Origin: JBMNGG01 sp050949705 | Lineage (GTDB): Bacteria; Bacillota; Thermosediminibacteria; Thermosediminibacterales; Tepidanaerobacteraceae | Reading direction: 5' to 3' | DNA: 64,000 bases | Assembly: GCA_050949705.1 (NCBI GenBank) | Contig: JBMNGG010000011.1 | Span: 1-64,000, forward strand | Shown here: positions 1 through 7,236 of the stretch, in pieces | Numbering within the stretch: the first letter of the stretch is position 1 | Layout of the letters: every line of letters starts with the position of its first letter | Position numbers and translations under genes: made by a program | Notes under the pieces: generated by a model | Databases searched by the model: none | What the model was told of the DNA's origin: nothing | What the model saw: only the letters and a program-made list of their open reading frames with translations

Positions 1-1191
1 TTTCTTTCAGCTGGTACGCATACTGTGAGCATAACTACTGGAGTTCCTGGGGTACTATTTTATGGATTTCGTGTCTGCTCTAATTTTAAAGAACAGCCCT
101 TCGCTGGTGAGGCTGAGTTTACCTTATCACCTAGAAAGTTTAAGGACGTTAATGGTGTAATGGCTGAGCCAGATAGAGGGTTTAGATTAACAACAGAAGT
201 TCTTCGAAGAAAACCAGATTCAGCACTTGTTTGGTATGAAGATTTTAGAGATCCTAATCCACTCCTTCCTAGCTATTGGAAAACATTAAGTGGTGAGTGG
301 AATGTATGGAAAAACCCTAATGATACTTCAAACAGGCCATATTCTCAGCTTGACGGTTATGGACAACTTGCATGGAATTACACTAACTTCTCTGATATCC
401 ACCTAAGAGCTAGAATAGCTTTTACTGAAGAATCTAGTGGCAGGGCAGGGATTTTTTGTGGTGATGTTTTCTGTTGCTTAAATTATAATACTCAGCGAAT
501 CGAGCTATATAAAGGAACATCACTACTTGCTAGTTATAATACGGAAATAGCAAAAACGCCAACATCAGAACTTCGCTCTAACCCAAGGATGTATACCATC
601 GAAATGAGGATACGAGGTAATAGAGTTAGAGTTTATTCAGGAGCAAGTAATATCCTTCGTTTCACAGCAAATCTTAGTGGTTTTATTGGAGGTTATGCTG
701 GAGTTCGCTCTGATGGTCGAATTCTTTCTGAACTATTAAGAATGGGCGATTCATGGACTTATGAGCCATATGAAAGATTTGATGTGGTATTTCCAGATGG
801 GAGTAAAACTGAGTATGGAAGACTTAATAGAACTGGTGTAACTTGGGATAACGAGTTTCAAGTTTTTACTGTTAATAACGATGTAGAAGAATCTGCCACG
901 AGAAGTGAAGATATTTCTATGGACTACGACTTCTTCCATTCAGATCTTTTACCTCTTAGCTGTGGAAATGATTATACAGTAAAGGTTATTCCAAAGGATA
1001 TCAATATTTGGTTATCAAGACTTTTCCTTGGTGATGCTGATGGCTTTTCTATTCTCTATTATCAAGATGTAGATAGTCTTGTTCACTGGTCAAACGAAGC
1101 GGCTTATAGGTGGAAACTTAGAGGAATTGCCATCTGGTCTTTAGGTCAAGAGGATATGAGGATTTGGGAGGCACTCCCTAAACAAATATAA
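1..1191 (+). CDS. Phage tail / minor structural protein, 5'-truncated by window edge
   Basis: The reading frame is open from base 1 and ends at 1191, so the GTG at 25 is probably internal and the true start lies left of the window. The visible part, about 397 codons, has a middle segment (roughly residues 70-240 counted from the GTG) that looks like a LamG/concanavalin-like beta-sandwich. Its last 40 residues (YYQDVDSL...LRGIAIWSLGQED) resemble the end of glycoside hydrolase family 18 domains, which occur in phage tail tip proteins. Its position just before holin and amidase fits a tail fibre or adsorption protein of a siphophage-like element. Family assignment is by pattern and gene order only; the receptor or substrate cannot be told. 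Confidence 0.6.
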   Translation, partial: FLSAGTHTVSITTGVPGVLFYGFRVCSNFKEQPFAGEAEFTLSPRKFKDVNGVMAEPDRGFRLTTEVLRRKPDSALVWYEDFRDPNPLLPSYWKTLSGEWNVWKNPNDTSNRPYSQLDGYGQLAWNYTNFSDIHLRARIAFTEESSGRAGIFCGDVFCCLNYNTQRIELYKGTSLLASYNTEIAKTPTSELRSNPRMYTIEMRIRGNRVRVYSGASNILRFTANLSGFIGGYAGVRSDGRILSELLRMGDSWTYEPYERFDVVFPDGSKTEYGRLNRTGVTWDNEFQVFTVNNDVEESATRSEDISMDYDFFHSDLLPLSCGNDYTVKVIPKDINIWLSRLFLGDADGFSILYYQDVDSLVHWSNEAAYRWKLRGIAIWSLGQEDMRIWEALPKQI

Positions 1192-1207
1192 CAATAAATA
1201 TATATTT

Positions 1208-1246
1208 AGGAGTATTTGCAAGTTCTGCAGATGCTCCTTTTTTATG
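1208..1246 (+). terminator. Probable rho-independent terminator after tail gene
   Basis: An AGGAG...CTCCT hairpin with a pyrimidine-rich 3' flank (CTCCTTTTTT) lies between the tail gene and the holin. The stem is imperfect, so termination may be partial. Confidence 0.5.
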
Positions 1247-1275
1247 TGCAAAATTATTTTTAGGAGGTCGTATGT

Positions 1276-1683
1276 ATGAAGGAAATTTGGAACTGGGTAC
1301 AAGTTGCTCTCACAGCCCTCGGTGGCTTTTTAGGCTGGTTTCTCGGAGGTTTTGATGGGTTTTTATATGCTTTAGTTGCTTTGATGGTGGCTGATTATAT
1401 CACTGGGGTTATGTGTGCCATTGTAGATAAAACTCTATCCAGCGAAGTTGGCTTTAGAGGCATTTTTAAGAAGGTGCTTATTTTTGTTTTAGTCGGCATT
1501 GGCCATATTATAGACACTCATCTTATTGGCGATGGCAGTGTACTAAGAACAGCTATTATCTTTTTCTACTGCTCTAATGAAGGGGTTTCAATGCTAGAAA
1601 ATGCTGCAAGATTAGGACTTCCTATTCCTGAAAAATTAAAAGATATCTTAGCACAATTGCATAATAAAGGAGGAAATGAGTAA
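1276..1683 (+). CDS. Phage holin (TcdE / phage_holin_4 type)
   Basis: This 135-residue protein has several hydrophobic segments (about residues 8-30, 28-48, 66-85 and 90-106) and the DYITGVMCAI motif after TM2 that typifies the toxin-secretion/phage-lysis holin family. Holins form membrane lesions that let the endolysin reach the peptidoglycan. A GGAGG lies just ahead of the start; an ATG four bases upstream (1272) is out of frame. The stop TAA overlaps the amidase ATG by one base, so the two lysis genes are translationally coupled. The C-terminus (LPIPEKLKDILAQL) is also standard for the family. Confidence 0.88.
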   Translation: MKEIWNWVQVALTALGGFLGWFLGGFDGFLYALVALMVADYITGVMCAIVDKTLSSEVGFRGIFKKVLIFVLVGIGHIIDTHLIGDGSVLRTAIIFFYCSNEGVSMLENAARLGLPIPEKLKDILAQLHNKGGNE

Positions 1684-2390
1684 TGAATTTAAGAAAACTA
1701 ATCTTTGTAAATAATGAATGCTATAAGGCGGGAAAAACAATCACTCCAAAAGGAATTATGGTTCACTCTACAGGTGCCAATAATCCTAATATTAAAAGGT
1801 ATGTTGGTCCAGATGATGGCTTTTTAGGAAAGAACCAATATAATAACCACTGGAATCAGTCACGCCCAGATGGTAGGCAGGTTTGTGTCCATGGTTTTAT
1901 TGGAAAACTTGCTGATGGCTCTATTGCAACTTATCAAACTCTGCCTTGGAATCATAGAGGCTGGCATGCTGGTGGCAAGGCAAATGATACTCACATTGGC
2001 TTTGAAATCTGCGAGGATAACCTAAAGGATGCTTCTTATTTCAATAAGGTTTATAAAGAAGCTGTGGAGCTATGTGTGCATCTTTGTAAGTTATATAAGC
2101 TTACTGAAAAGAATATCATTGGCCACTATGAAGGATATAAACTTGGTATTGCAAGTAATCATGGTGATCCTAGTAATTGGTTTCCAAAGCATGGTAAGTC
2201 CATGGATACCTTTAGGGCAGATGTAAAGAAACTATTAGTTGAGGAAAGTAAGCCTGCTACTAGTACCCCTGCTACAAAGAAACTCTATAGAGTCCAAATA
2301 GGGGCCTATTCCATTAAAGCTAATGCTGAAACTCAACTAGCAAAAGCTAAAAAAGCTGGCTTCACTGATGCCTTTATAAAATATGATTAA
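1683..2390 (+). CDS. N-acetylmuramoyl-L-alanine amidase (endolysin) with SPOR-like tail
   Basis: This 235-residue endolysin has an Amidase_2/PGRP-type catalytic domain. Its zinc-binding histidine is in MVHSTGANN near residue 27, followed by WNHRGWHAGG and the later NHGDPSNWFPKHG segment. It cuts the amide bond between muramic acid and L-alanine of the stem peptide. The last 40 residues (KKLYRVQIGAYS...AFIKY) look like a SPOR/cell-wall-binding domain. A 5'-truncated, diverged copy of the same gene lies at 17700-18185 on the other strand. The final 23 bases including the stop are repeated exactly at 4802-4824, behind an inserted cassette. Confidence 0.9.
   Translation: MNLRKLIFVNNECYKAGKTITPKGIMVHSTGANNPNIKRYVGPDDGFLGKNQYNNHWNQSRPDGRQVCVHGFIGKLADGSIATYQTLPWNHRGWHAGGKANDTHIGFEICEDNLKDASYFNKVYKEAVELCVHLCKLYKLTEKNIIGHYEGYKLGIASNHGDPSNWFPKHGKSMDTFRADVKKLLVEESKPATSTPATKKLYRVQIGAYSIKANAETQLAKAKKAGFTDAFIKYD
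2368..2390 (+). repeat. 23-bp direct repeat, copy 1 (3' end of amidase gene)
   Basis: The last 23 bases of the amidase gene, from ATGCCTTTAT to GATTAA, recur perfectly at 4802-4824. The two copies bracket the permease/cupin/Crp cassette, which lacks an integrase of its own. This is the expected footprint of a 3'-end-targeting insertion or of recombination between duplicated gene ends. Confidence 0.85.
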
Positions 2391-2410
2391 TATTTATTTA
2401 CTACACAATG

Positions 2411-2452
2411 ATAAAGGCCATGCTGTCTAGATTAAAATCTAGGCATGGTCTT
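2411..2452. terminator. Strong bidirectional terminator between amidase and permease genes
   Basis: The outer stem pairs AAAGGCCATGC with GCATGGTCTTT, and the inner stem pairs CTAGATT with AATCTAG. It sits between convergent genes (amidase forward, permease reverse), so it can serve both. Confidence 0.8.
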
Positions 2453-2477
2453 TATTCATGGTTTTAATTTGATGAAT

Positions 2478-3194
2478 CTATAAATCACTTTCAATTGCCT
2501 TAACTGGGCAAACCTTTACTGCTTCATTAAGTTTTTCCTTATTTACTGTATCTTCATCATAATCCTTAACAAAAGCTTTTTTCCCATCCATTTTAAATAC
2601 TTCAGGGTAAGTTTTAACACATAAGCTACATCCAATACAAGCCTTTTTATTAATTTCTATACCAACTTTTACTTCTTCCTTATTCGGAATATCTTCATCT
2701 TTTATTATTTTATCAGCAATCCAAGAAAATATGATTATAGCTAAAACAGTTAGAACCCAACGTATGATCATAAACTTAGGACCTAGGAATTTTGCCTCGT
2801 TTAAAAGCATTGGTATCTTAATTACAGCCCAAGAGCTTAAAATAACTACAATATTTCTTATAGAAGCTCCTTTTTTATGAAGCATTATTGACATTGGGAA
2901 GGCAGCATAAATAGGACCTGCTGAAATGCTACCAATTATAAATGATAAGACTAACCCTTTTCCCTTTGCTTCCTTTCCTAAAAGTTGCATTATCTTATCC
3001 TTAGGAACCCATAAATCTAAAAGGGCTGTTAAAACAAAAATTACAGGCATTATTATTAACATTTCTTTTATATAATAAGCACTATTTTTGACTGACTCAA
3101 AGGCCATTGTTGGCCTAAAAATACTTATTAAAAGGTATACAAGAAGAACTAGTATAAAAAATAAATTATCTTTTGCTTTTTTAATTATGTTCAT
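2478..3194 (-). CDS. Permease half (ArsP/YraQ-type, DUF318) fused to monocluster ferredoxin domain
   Basis: Residues 1-160 form hydrophobic helices with the SAGPIYAAFPM motif of the COG0701/DUF318 permease family. Residues about 175-238 form a small ferredoxin domain with CIGCSLC and a distal CPVKAI cysteine. The usual fourth-cysteine context after the first motif reads TYP, so a single 4Fe-4S or 3Fe-4S cluster is likely. The start overlaps the end of the upstream gene by four bases. The upstream gene supplies the other permease half, so the pair is probably one split transporter. Substrate is not identifiable; some family members export organoarsenicals. The cytosolic ferredoxin tail suggests redox-linked or redox-gated transport. 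Confidence 0.72.
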   Translation of the reverse strand: MNIIKKAKDNLFFILVLLVYLLISIFRPTMAFESVKNSAYYIKEMLIIMPVIFVLTALLDLWVPKDKIMQLLGKEAKGKGLVLSFIIGSISAGPIYAAFPMSIMLHKKGASIRNIVVILSSWAVIKIPMLLNEAKFLGPKFMIIRWVLTVLAIIIFSWIADKIIKDEDIPNKEEVKVGIEINKKACIGCSLCVKTYPEVFKMDGKKAFVKDYDEDTVNKEKLNEAVKVCPVKAIESDL

Positions 3195-3673
3195 ATAATT
3201 ACCCCCATTACAAGTGCAATAACTATTGCAAAAACAAAGCTAAAGCCGTTACGAACTAAGGTGAATTTAGTACCAAACTCCTTTTTTTCCAGTGGAAATG
3301 TAACAAGTCCAACCATGGTAAGAGTAGTCAAGAAAGCTACTGAAGGGACAGTACCTACTCCTGCATCTACTAAAGTTCCTATCAAAGGAAAGGCTATAAA
3401 TGCTGGAACGAGGGTAATTGTTCCAAGTAAAGCCGAACCAACAGTTGCCAGAAAAAGAGACTGCTTGCTTACAAAGCTTGCAATTTCTGTAGGGGGTAAA
3501 AATGTTAGGATTAGACCTATTGCTAAAATAATAGAAAAAATGCTTATGGCCATACCTTTTCCCATATTAAGTGCCATTTTTAAAGCCTTTTTCGTTTTAG
3601 CACCATCCTTTTTAAAGGATATGAAAAGAAAAACAAGAGTAATTAACCATAAAATAATTGTAAATATATCCAC
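3191..3673 (-). CDS. Permease half (DUF318/COG0701 N-terminal part)
   Basis: This 160-residue, almost wholly hydrophobic protein has about four to five membrane helices. It contains FLPPTEIASFVSKQ and TLVPAFIAFPLIG, which match the first half of the two-fold DUF318 permease architecture. A four-base overlap couples it to the downstream half that carries a ferredoxin domain. The split appears in two clean ORFs rather than from an indel, so it looks evolved. It lies just downstream of a cupin gene on the same strand, probably one operon. Confidence 0.7.
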   Translation of the reverse strand: MDIFTIILWLITLVFLFISFKKDGAKTKKALKMALNMGKGMAISIFSIILAIGLILTFLPPTEIASFVSKQSLFLATVGSALLGTITLVPAFIAFPLIGTLVDAGVGTVPSVAFLTTLTMVGLVTFPLEKKEFGTKFTLVRNGFSFVFAIVIALVMGVII

Positions 3674-3689
3674 TTTTATCGCCCTCCTT

Positions 3690-4004
3690 TTAAGCTTTTG
3701 GTGCTGGTGCTTTTACAACAATGATTTCTAGTGTTTCTTTATGAAGATTTTTTACATTCATTTTTGTCCCCTCTGGAATCTTTAATAAGGTATTGTAGCT
3801 GTATTCATGAGCTTCTTGTTCATCTAAAGCTATAGATAGAACTCCTCTTATAACAGTCATATAGACATTGGAGTTTGAATAATGCTCTGGTAAACCTTCA
3901 TTCTCATTAAAAACCATGTGTAGATAATGTATATTTTCATCGAATATAACTTTTTCTACTGCTTTTTCATTGCCTTTTGATAAATTAAATGTTTTTTCTA
4001 TCAT
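3690..4004 (-). CDS. Small single-domain cupin protein
   Basis: This 104-residue protein has the length and beta-strand pattern of a minimal cupin: HYLHMVFNENEGLPEHYSNS, then a central VIRGVLSIAL strand and LLKIPEGTKMNV. It keeps a histidine (PEHY) but not the full GX5HXH metal motif, so metal binding is uncertain. It is the first gene of the reverse-strand cupin/permease operon and is divergent from a Crp/Fnr regulator. A ligand-sensing or accessory role for the transporter is inferred from context only. Confidence 0.65.
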   Translation of the reverse strand: MIEKTFNLSKGNEKAVEKVIFDENIHYLHMVFNENEGLPEHYSNSNVYMTVIRGVLSIALDEQEAHEYSYNTLLKIPEGTKMNVKNLHKETLEIIVVKAPAPKA

Positions 4005-4076
4005 TCTAAATCTCTCCTTTATTATTTTAAAATTAAATTTTATATTTCAATCTTACCATCATAAAACTAAATACAA

Positions 4077-4105
4077 TAGACACCTATGTTTCTTTTTGTT
4101 ATAAT
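4077..4105 (+). promoter_or_regulatory. Sigma-A promoter of the Crp/Fnr gene in a divergent intergenic region
   Basis: TAGACA at 4077-4082 and a perfect TATAAT at 4100-4105 are separated by 17 bases, and the ATG follows 20 bases later. The 121-bp gap is shared with the divergent cupin operon, so this is the likely site of regulation by the Crp/Fnr protein. A clear Fnr-type TTGAT palindrome was not seen. Confidence 0.65.
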
Positions 4106-4125
4106 TAAAATAAAAAGGGGAACTT

Positions 4126-4764
4126 ATGATTAATATATTAAAGAATATATCACTCTTTAGAAATGTGGATACTTTGCTTTTAAAAAATGTAATTGGAACC
4201 TATAATCTTCAAAATAGAATTTATAATAAGGGTAAAACTGTTCATGACCAAAACGAAGTTTGTTCTGGAATAGATGTAATTCTATCAGGCAAGCTTGTTG
4301 CTTACTCTTTAACTAGTCATGGTTCAGAAACAACTGTATTTGAATTTACTAGTGGTGGTGTAGTAGGGGCTAATCTTTTGTTTGGTGATAATAACAAATA
4401 TCCTTTAAATATTTATAGTATAGAGGAAACTAGTCTGATATATATCCCCAAATCTGCTGTAGACACATTGTTGAAAGATCAGCTTTTTGCAATAGAGTTT
4501 ATAAAAATTTTATCTTCTAACTCACAAGGTCTTAATAGAAAAATTGCAATATACACCCAAAAATCTTTAAGAGAAAATCTCACAAACTACCTGTCTGCTC
4601 AAGCCAATATTCAAAATTCTAAAACAATCTATCTTCCCATAAGTAAAAAACAACTTGCAGACCATCTTGGTGTTCAAAGGCCTTCTTTATTTCGTGAATT
4701 AAAAAACATGAAGGATGAAGGACTGATTGAAATTAATAACAGAATAATTACTTTACTGATTTAG
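4126..4764 (+). CDS. Crp/Fnr family transcriptional regulator
   Basis: This 212-residue protein has an N-terminal cyclic-nucleotide-binding-type beta-roll (residues about 10-115, SGIDVILSGKLVAYSL and later GGVVGANLLF). A long dimer helix follows, then a C-terminal winged helix whose recognition region is ISKKQLADHLGVQRPSLFRELK (residues about 168-190). No N-terminal cysteine cluster is present, so it is not a classical Fe-S FNR. It is divergent from the cupin/permease genes and is their probable regulator; the effector is unknown. It starts at an ATG preceded by AAAAGGGG. Confidence 0.82.
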   Translation: MINILKNISLFRNVDTLLLKNVIGTYNLQNRIYNKGKTVHDQNEVCSGIDVILSGKLVAYSLTSHGSETTVFEFTSGGVVGANLLFGDNNKYPLNIYSIEETSLIYIPKSAVDTLLKDQLFAIEFIKILSSNSQGLNRKIAIYTQKSLRENLTNYLSAQANIQNSKTIYLPISKKQLADHLGVQRPSLFRELKNMKDEGLIEINNRIITLLI

Positions 4765-4801
4765 TAAACATCTAATATTCTCCACCCTTTACTAGTGATT
4801 A

Positions 4802-4824
4802 ATGCCTTTATAAAATATGATTAA
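4802..4824 (+). repeat. 23-bp direct repeat, copy 2
   Basis: Exact copy of the amidase 3' end (see 2368-2390), now non-coding. It marks the right end of the inserted Crp/cupin/permease cassette and restores the original amidase-to-terminator junction. Confidence 0.85.
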
Positions 4825-4833
4825 CGTATAAAA

Positions 4834-4866
4834 GCCTGTGGGAAAACTCCTGCAGGCATTTTTTTA
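4834..4866 (+). terminator. Terminator of the phage lysis module
   Basis: A GCCTG...CAGGC hairpin is followed by eight T residues. It presumably followed the amidase gene directly before the cassette entered. An equivalent hairpin sits behind the inverted amidase copy at 17652-17687. Confidence 0.75.
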
Positions 4867-4943
4867 TGCCTTTTTTTAGATATGTTTTCTCAAACCTCAA
4901 CTTATAGCCCTTCCTGTGGCTATTAAGTAGGAGGTAATGCCAT

Positions 4944-5190
4944 ATGAAAGAAATAGAAAATAAAAAGACAAGTAAAATATCCAATGCAATTTTAGAAGAG
5001 GAAAATTTATCTACAAGAATATCTGATGATCAGCTGCAAGGAGAATTTAACTATTCACAGGCTGAAAGAATCCTGAAAAAAGATGTTTAATAAGGGGCTA
5101 ATAGACGAGGTGGAATTTAACAAAATTACTGAATTAAATCGTGAAACTTTCTCACCTATTTTAGTAAAGATAATGCCCTTAAATCGTTGA
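4944..5190 (+). pseudogene. SHOCT-like small protein, frameshifted
   Basis: From the ATG at 4944, preceded by AGGAGG, the frame encodes a charged N-terminus and stops at 5088-5090. One frame over, the sequence continues as MFNKGLIDEVEFNKITELN, matching the intact text SMLEKGLITLSEFNKITELN of the inverted copy at 17356. The shift falls at a run of six A (5076-5081), where five would keep the frame. The C-terminal helical hairpin resembles SHOCT (short C-terminal) domains found in mobile-element proteins. It lies just upstream of the recombinase triplet; function unknown. The indel may be real or a homopolymer consensus error. Confidence 0.6.
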
Positions 5191-5242
5191 TATATAAGGG
5201 TTTTAACGGTAACATGTGACCTACCAAAGAGGAGGTGAGACA

Positions 5243-6802
5243 ATGAGAAAGATAACAAAAATTGAAGCAAATAGACCAGATCCGTTTGCTAATCCCAAAT
5301 TAAGGGTTGCTGCTTATTGTAGAGTATCTACAGATAGTGATGAACAACTTGAAAGCCTAAAAGCACAAACAACTCATTATGAAAAACATATAAAAGCTAA
5401 TCCTGAATGGGAGTATTTAGGTGTTTACTACGATGAGGGCATTAGTGGGACAAAAAAGGAGAATAGGGAAGGACTACAAAAGCTAATATCTGACTGTGAA
5501 AATAAGAAGATAGACTTAATAGTAACAAAATCTATTAGCAGATTTGCAAGGAATACTACGGATTGCTTGGAGATGGTTCGAAGGTTGGTCGAAATTGGAG
5601 TGTTTATATATTTTGAAAAAGAAAATATTAACACCCAGTCCATGGAAAGTGAACTAATGCTTTCTATCTTAAGTAGCCTAGCGGAGAGTGAGTCAACATC
5701 TATTTCAGAAAACAATAAATGGGCAGTCCAGAAACGATTTCAAAATGGAACATTTAAGATTTCTTATCCACCATACGGATATGAAAATATAGATGGCCAA
5801 ATGGTAGTAAATAAAGAGCAGGCTGAAATAGTAAAGTACATTTTTAGTCAAGCTTTAGCTGGTAAGGGAACTGGGAAAATAGCCAATGCACTTAATAATA
5901 GAAACATTCCTTCTAAAAGAGGAGGCAAATGGTCAGGGACTACTATTCGTGGAATTTTAGTAAATGAAAAATATGTAGGTGACGCTCTTTTGCAGAAAAC
6001 ATACACAGATAGTAGTTTTAATAGACGTACCAACTATGGAGAGAAAAATAAGTACCTTATTCAAGATCATCACGAGGCAATTATAAGCCGAGAGGATTTT
6101 GAAAAGGCTGCTTTAATCTTGGAACAAAGAGCAAGGGAAAAGGGAATTGAAAAAAGGAATTCAAAATATCAAAACAGATACAGCTTCTCAAGTAAGATAA
6201 TTTGCTCCGAATGCGGAGGGACCTTTAAAAGAAGAATCCATTCTACAGGCAAAATCAAATATGTAGCGTGGACCTGCAATACGCATCTGACGCATAAAGA
6301 GGAATGTTCCATGCTCTTTATCAGGGATGAGGATATAAAGAATGCTTTTATAACCATGATGAATAAGTTAATCTTTGGCAAAGATTTTATTTTAAAACCT
6401 CTCCTTAATAAACTTAAAATAATGAGCAAATCAGGCAACCTTTCAAAGATTGAGACTCTAGAAAAACAAATTGAAAGCAATAGAAAGCAACAAGATTTAC
6501 TAGTAAGCCTTATGGCCAAGAAATATTTAGAGCCAGCTCTTTTTAACAAGGAAAAGAATGAACTTCAAATGGAGGAAAATAACCTTATAGAAGAAAAAGA
6601 AGGTCTAATCCAAGACTTAAATGGAGAGTTATCAAAAGGACAGGAAGTTAGTAGTCTAATAAAATATACAAATAAAACGGCTATGTTAACAGCTTTTGAT
6701 GATGAAGCTTTTATTCATCATGTGGATAGAATTATAGTTTTTTCAAGAGATGAGATAGGCTTTGTTTTAAAGTGTGGAGTTAGACTTAGGGAAAGGATGT
6801 GA
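5243..6802 (+). CDS. Large serine recombinase 1 (resolvase + recombinase + zinc ribbon)
   Basis: About 519 residues starting at the ATG at 5243, chosen because GAGGAGG precedes it; the frame is open from 5216. Residues about 20-160 are the catalytic resolvase domain, with the nucleophilic serine in AAYCRVSTDSDEQ and ITKSISRFARNT. A recombinase domain follows (PPYGYENIDG...), then a zinc ribbon (CSECGG...C...C) and a coiled-coil C-terminus. It performs site-specific DNA integration or excision. Its stop overlaps the next recombinase start (GTGA). A decayed paralogue is at 15701-17295. First of a triplet in the order seen in clostridial and streptococcal mobile elements. Confidence 0.93.
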   Translation: MRKITKIEANRPDPFANPKLRVAAYCRVSTDSDEQLESLKAQTTHYEKHIKANPEWEYLGVYYDEGISGTKKENREGLQKLISDCENKKIDLIVTKSISRFARNTTDCLEMVRRLVEIGVFIYFEKENINTQSMESELMLSILSSLAESESTSISENNKWAVQKRFQNGTFKISYPPYGYENIDGQMVVNKEQAEIVKYIFSQALAGKGTGKIANALNNRNIPSKRGGKWSGTTIRGILVNEKYVGDALLQKTYTDSSFNRRTNYGEKNKYLIQDHHEAIISREDFEKAALILEQRAREKGIEKRNSKYQNRYSFSSKIICSECGGTFKRRIHSTGKIKYVAWTCNTHLTHKEECSMLFIRDEDIKNAFITMMNKLIFGKDFILKPLLNKLKIMSKSGNLSKIETLEKQIESNRKQQDLLVSLMAKKYLEPALFNKEKNELQMEENNLIEEKEGLIQDLNGELSKGQEVSSLIKYTNKTAMLTAFDDEAFIHHVDRIIVFSRDEIGFVLKCGVRLRERM

Positions 6803-7236
6803 GGCTTATGGGACATACACCCTATGGATACAAGATAGAAAATGGTGCAGCTTTTATTGATGAGGAAAAAGCTAATAGGATACAAGCCTTTTTTAAGGAA
6901 TATTTATCTGGACTATCCTTAAGTGCTGCAGCTAAGAAGGCAGGTATTAATGCTTACCATGGGACAGCGGGAAATATGCTAAGAAACAAAAAGTATCTAG
7001 GAGATGGATTTTACCCAGCCATAGTTGACAAAGAAATATTTGAACAGGCGGAAATTGAAAGGCAAAAAAGAGCTAAGAAGCTAGGCAGAGTATATGAAAG
7101 TAAAGAGCAAGAAAAGCCAGAGCAAGAGTTTGATTTTACTATAGGTTCTATAGATGAAGATTATGAAGACCCTTTTACTCAAGCTGAATATGTTTATGGC
7201 TTAATAAGAAGAAAGGAGCGTTCAAATGATACCTAA
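6799..7236 (+). CDS. Recombinase-domain-only protein (middle member of serine recombinase triplet)
   Basis: This 145-residue protein begins GHTPYGYKIENG, i.e. at the recombinase (PF07508-type) domain, and keeps the segment GNMLRNKKYLGDGFYPAIVDKE. It wholly lacks the N-terminal resolvase domain and catalytic serine. It starts with GTG at 6799, overlapping the preceding stop by four bases (an ATG at 6808 is an alternative), and its 3' end overlaps recombinase 3 by 11 bases. The tight coupling and the presence of the same short gene in the inverted copy (15301-15700) argue that it is a genuine accessory DNA-binding subunit, not a truncation. Role inferred. Confidence 0.8.
   Translation: MRLMGHTPYGYKIENGAAFIDEEKANRIQAFFKEYLSGLSLSAAAKKAGINAYHGTAGNMLRNKKYLGDGFYPAIVDKEIFEQAEIERQKRAKKLGRVYESKEQEKPEQEFDFTIGSIDEDYEDPFTQAEYVYGLIRRKERSNDT

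Noticed and set aside
5070..5095. Programmed ribosomal frameshift in the SHOCT gene (A6G run)
   Set aside because: The phase of the A AAA AAG heptamer fits the downstream frame, not the upstream one, so it is not a canonical -1 site; a one-base indel is simpler.
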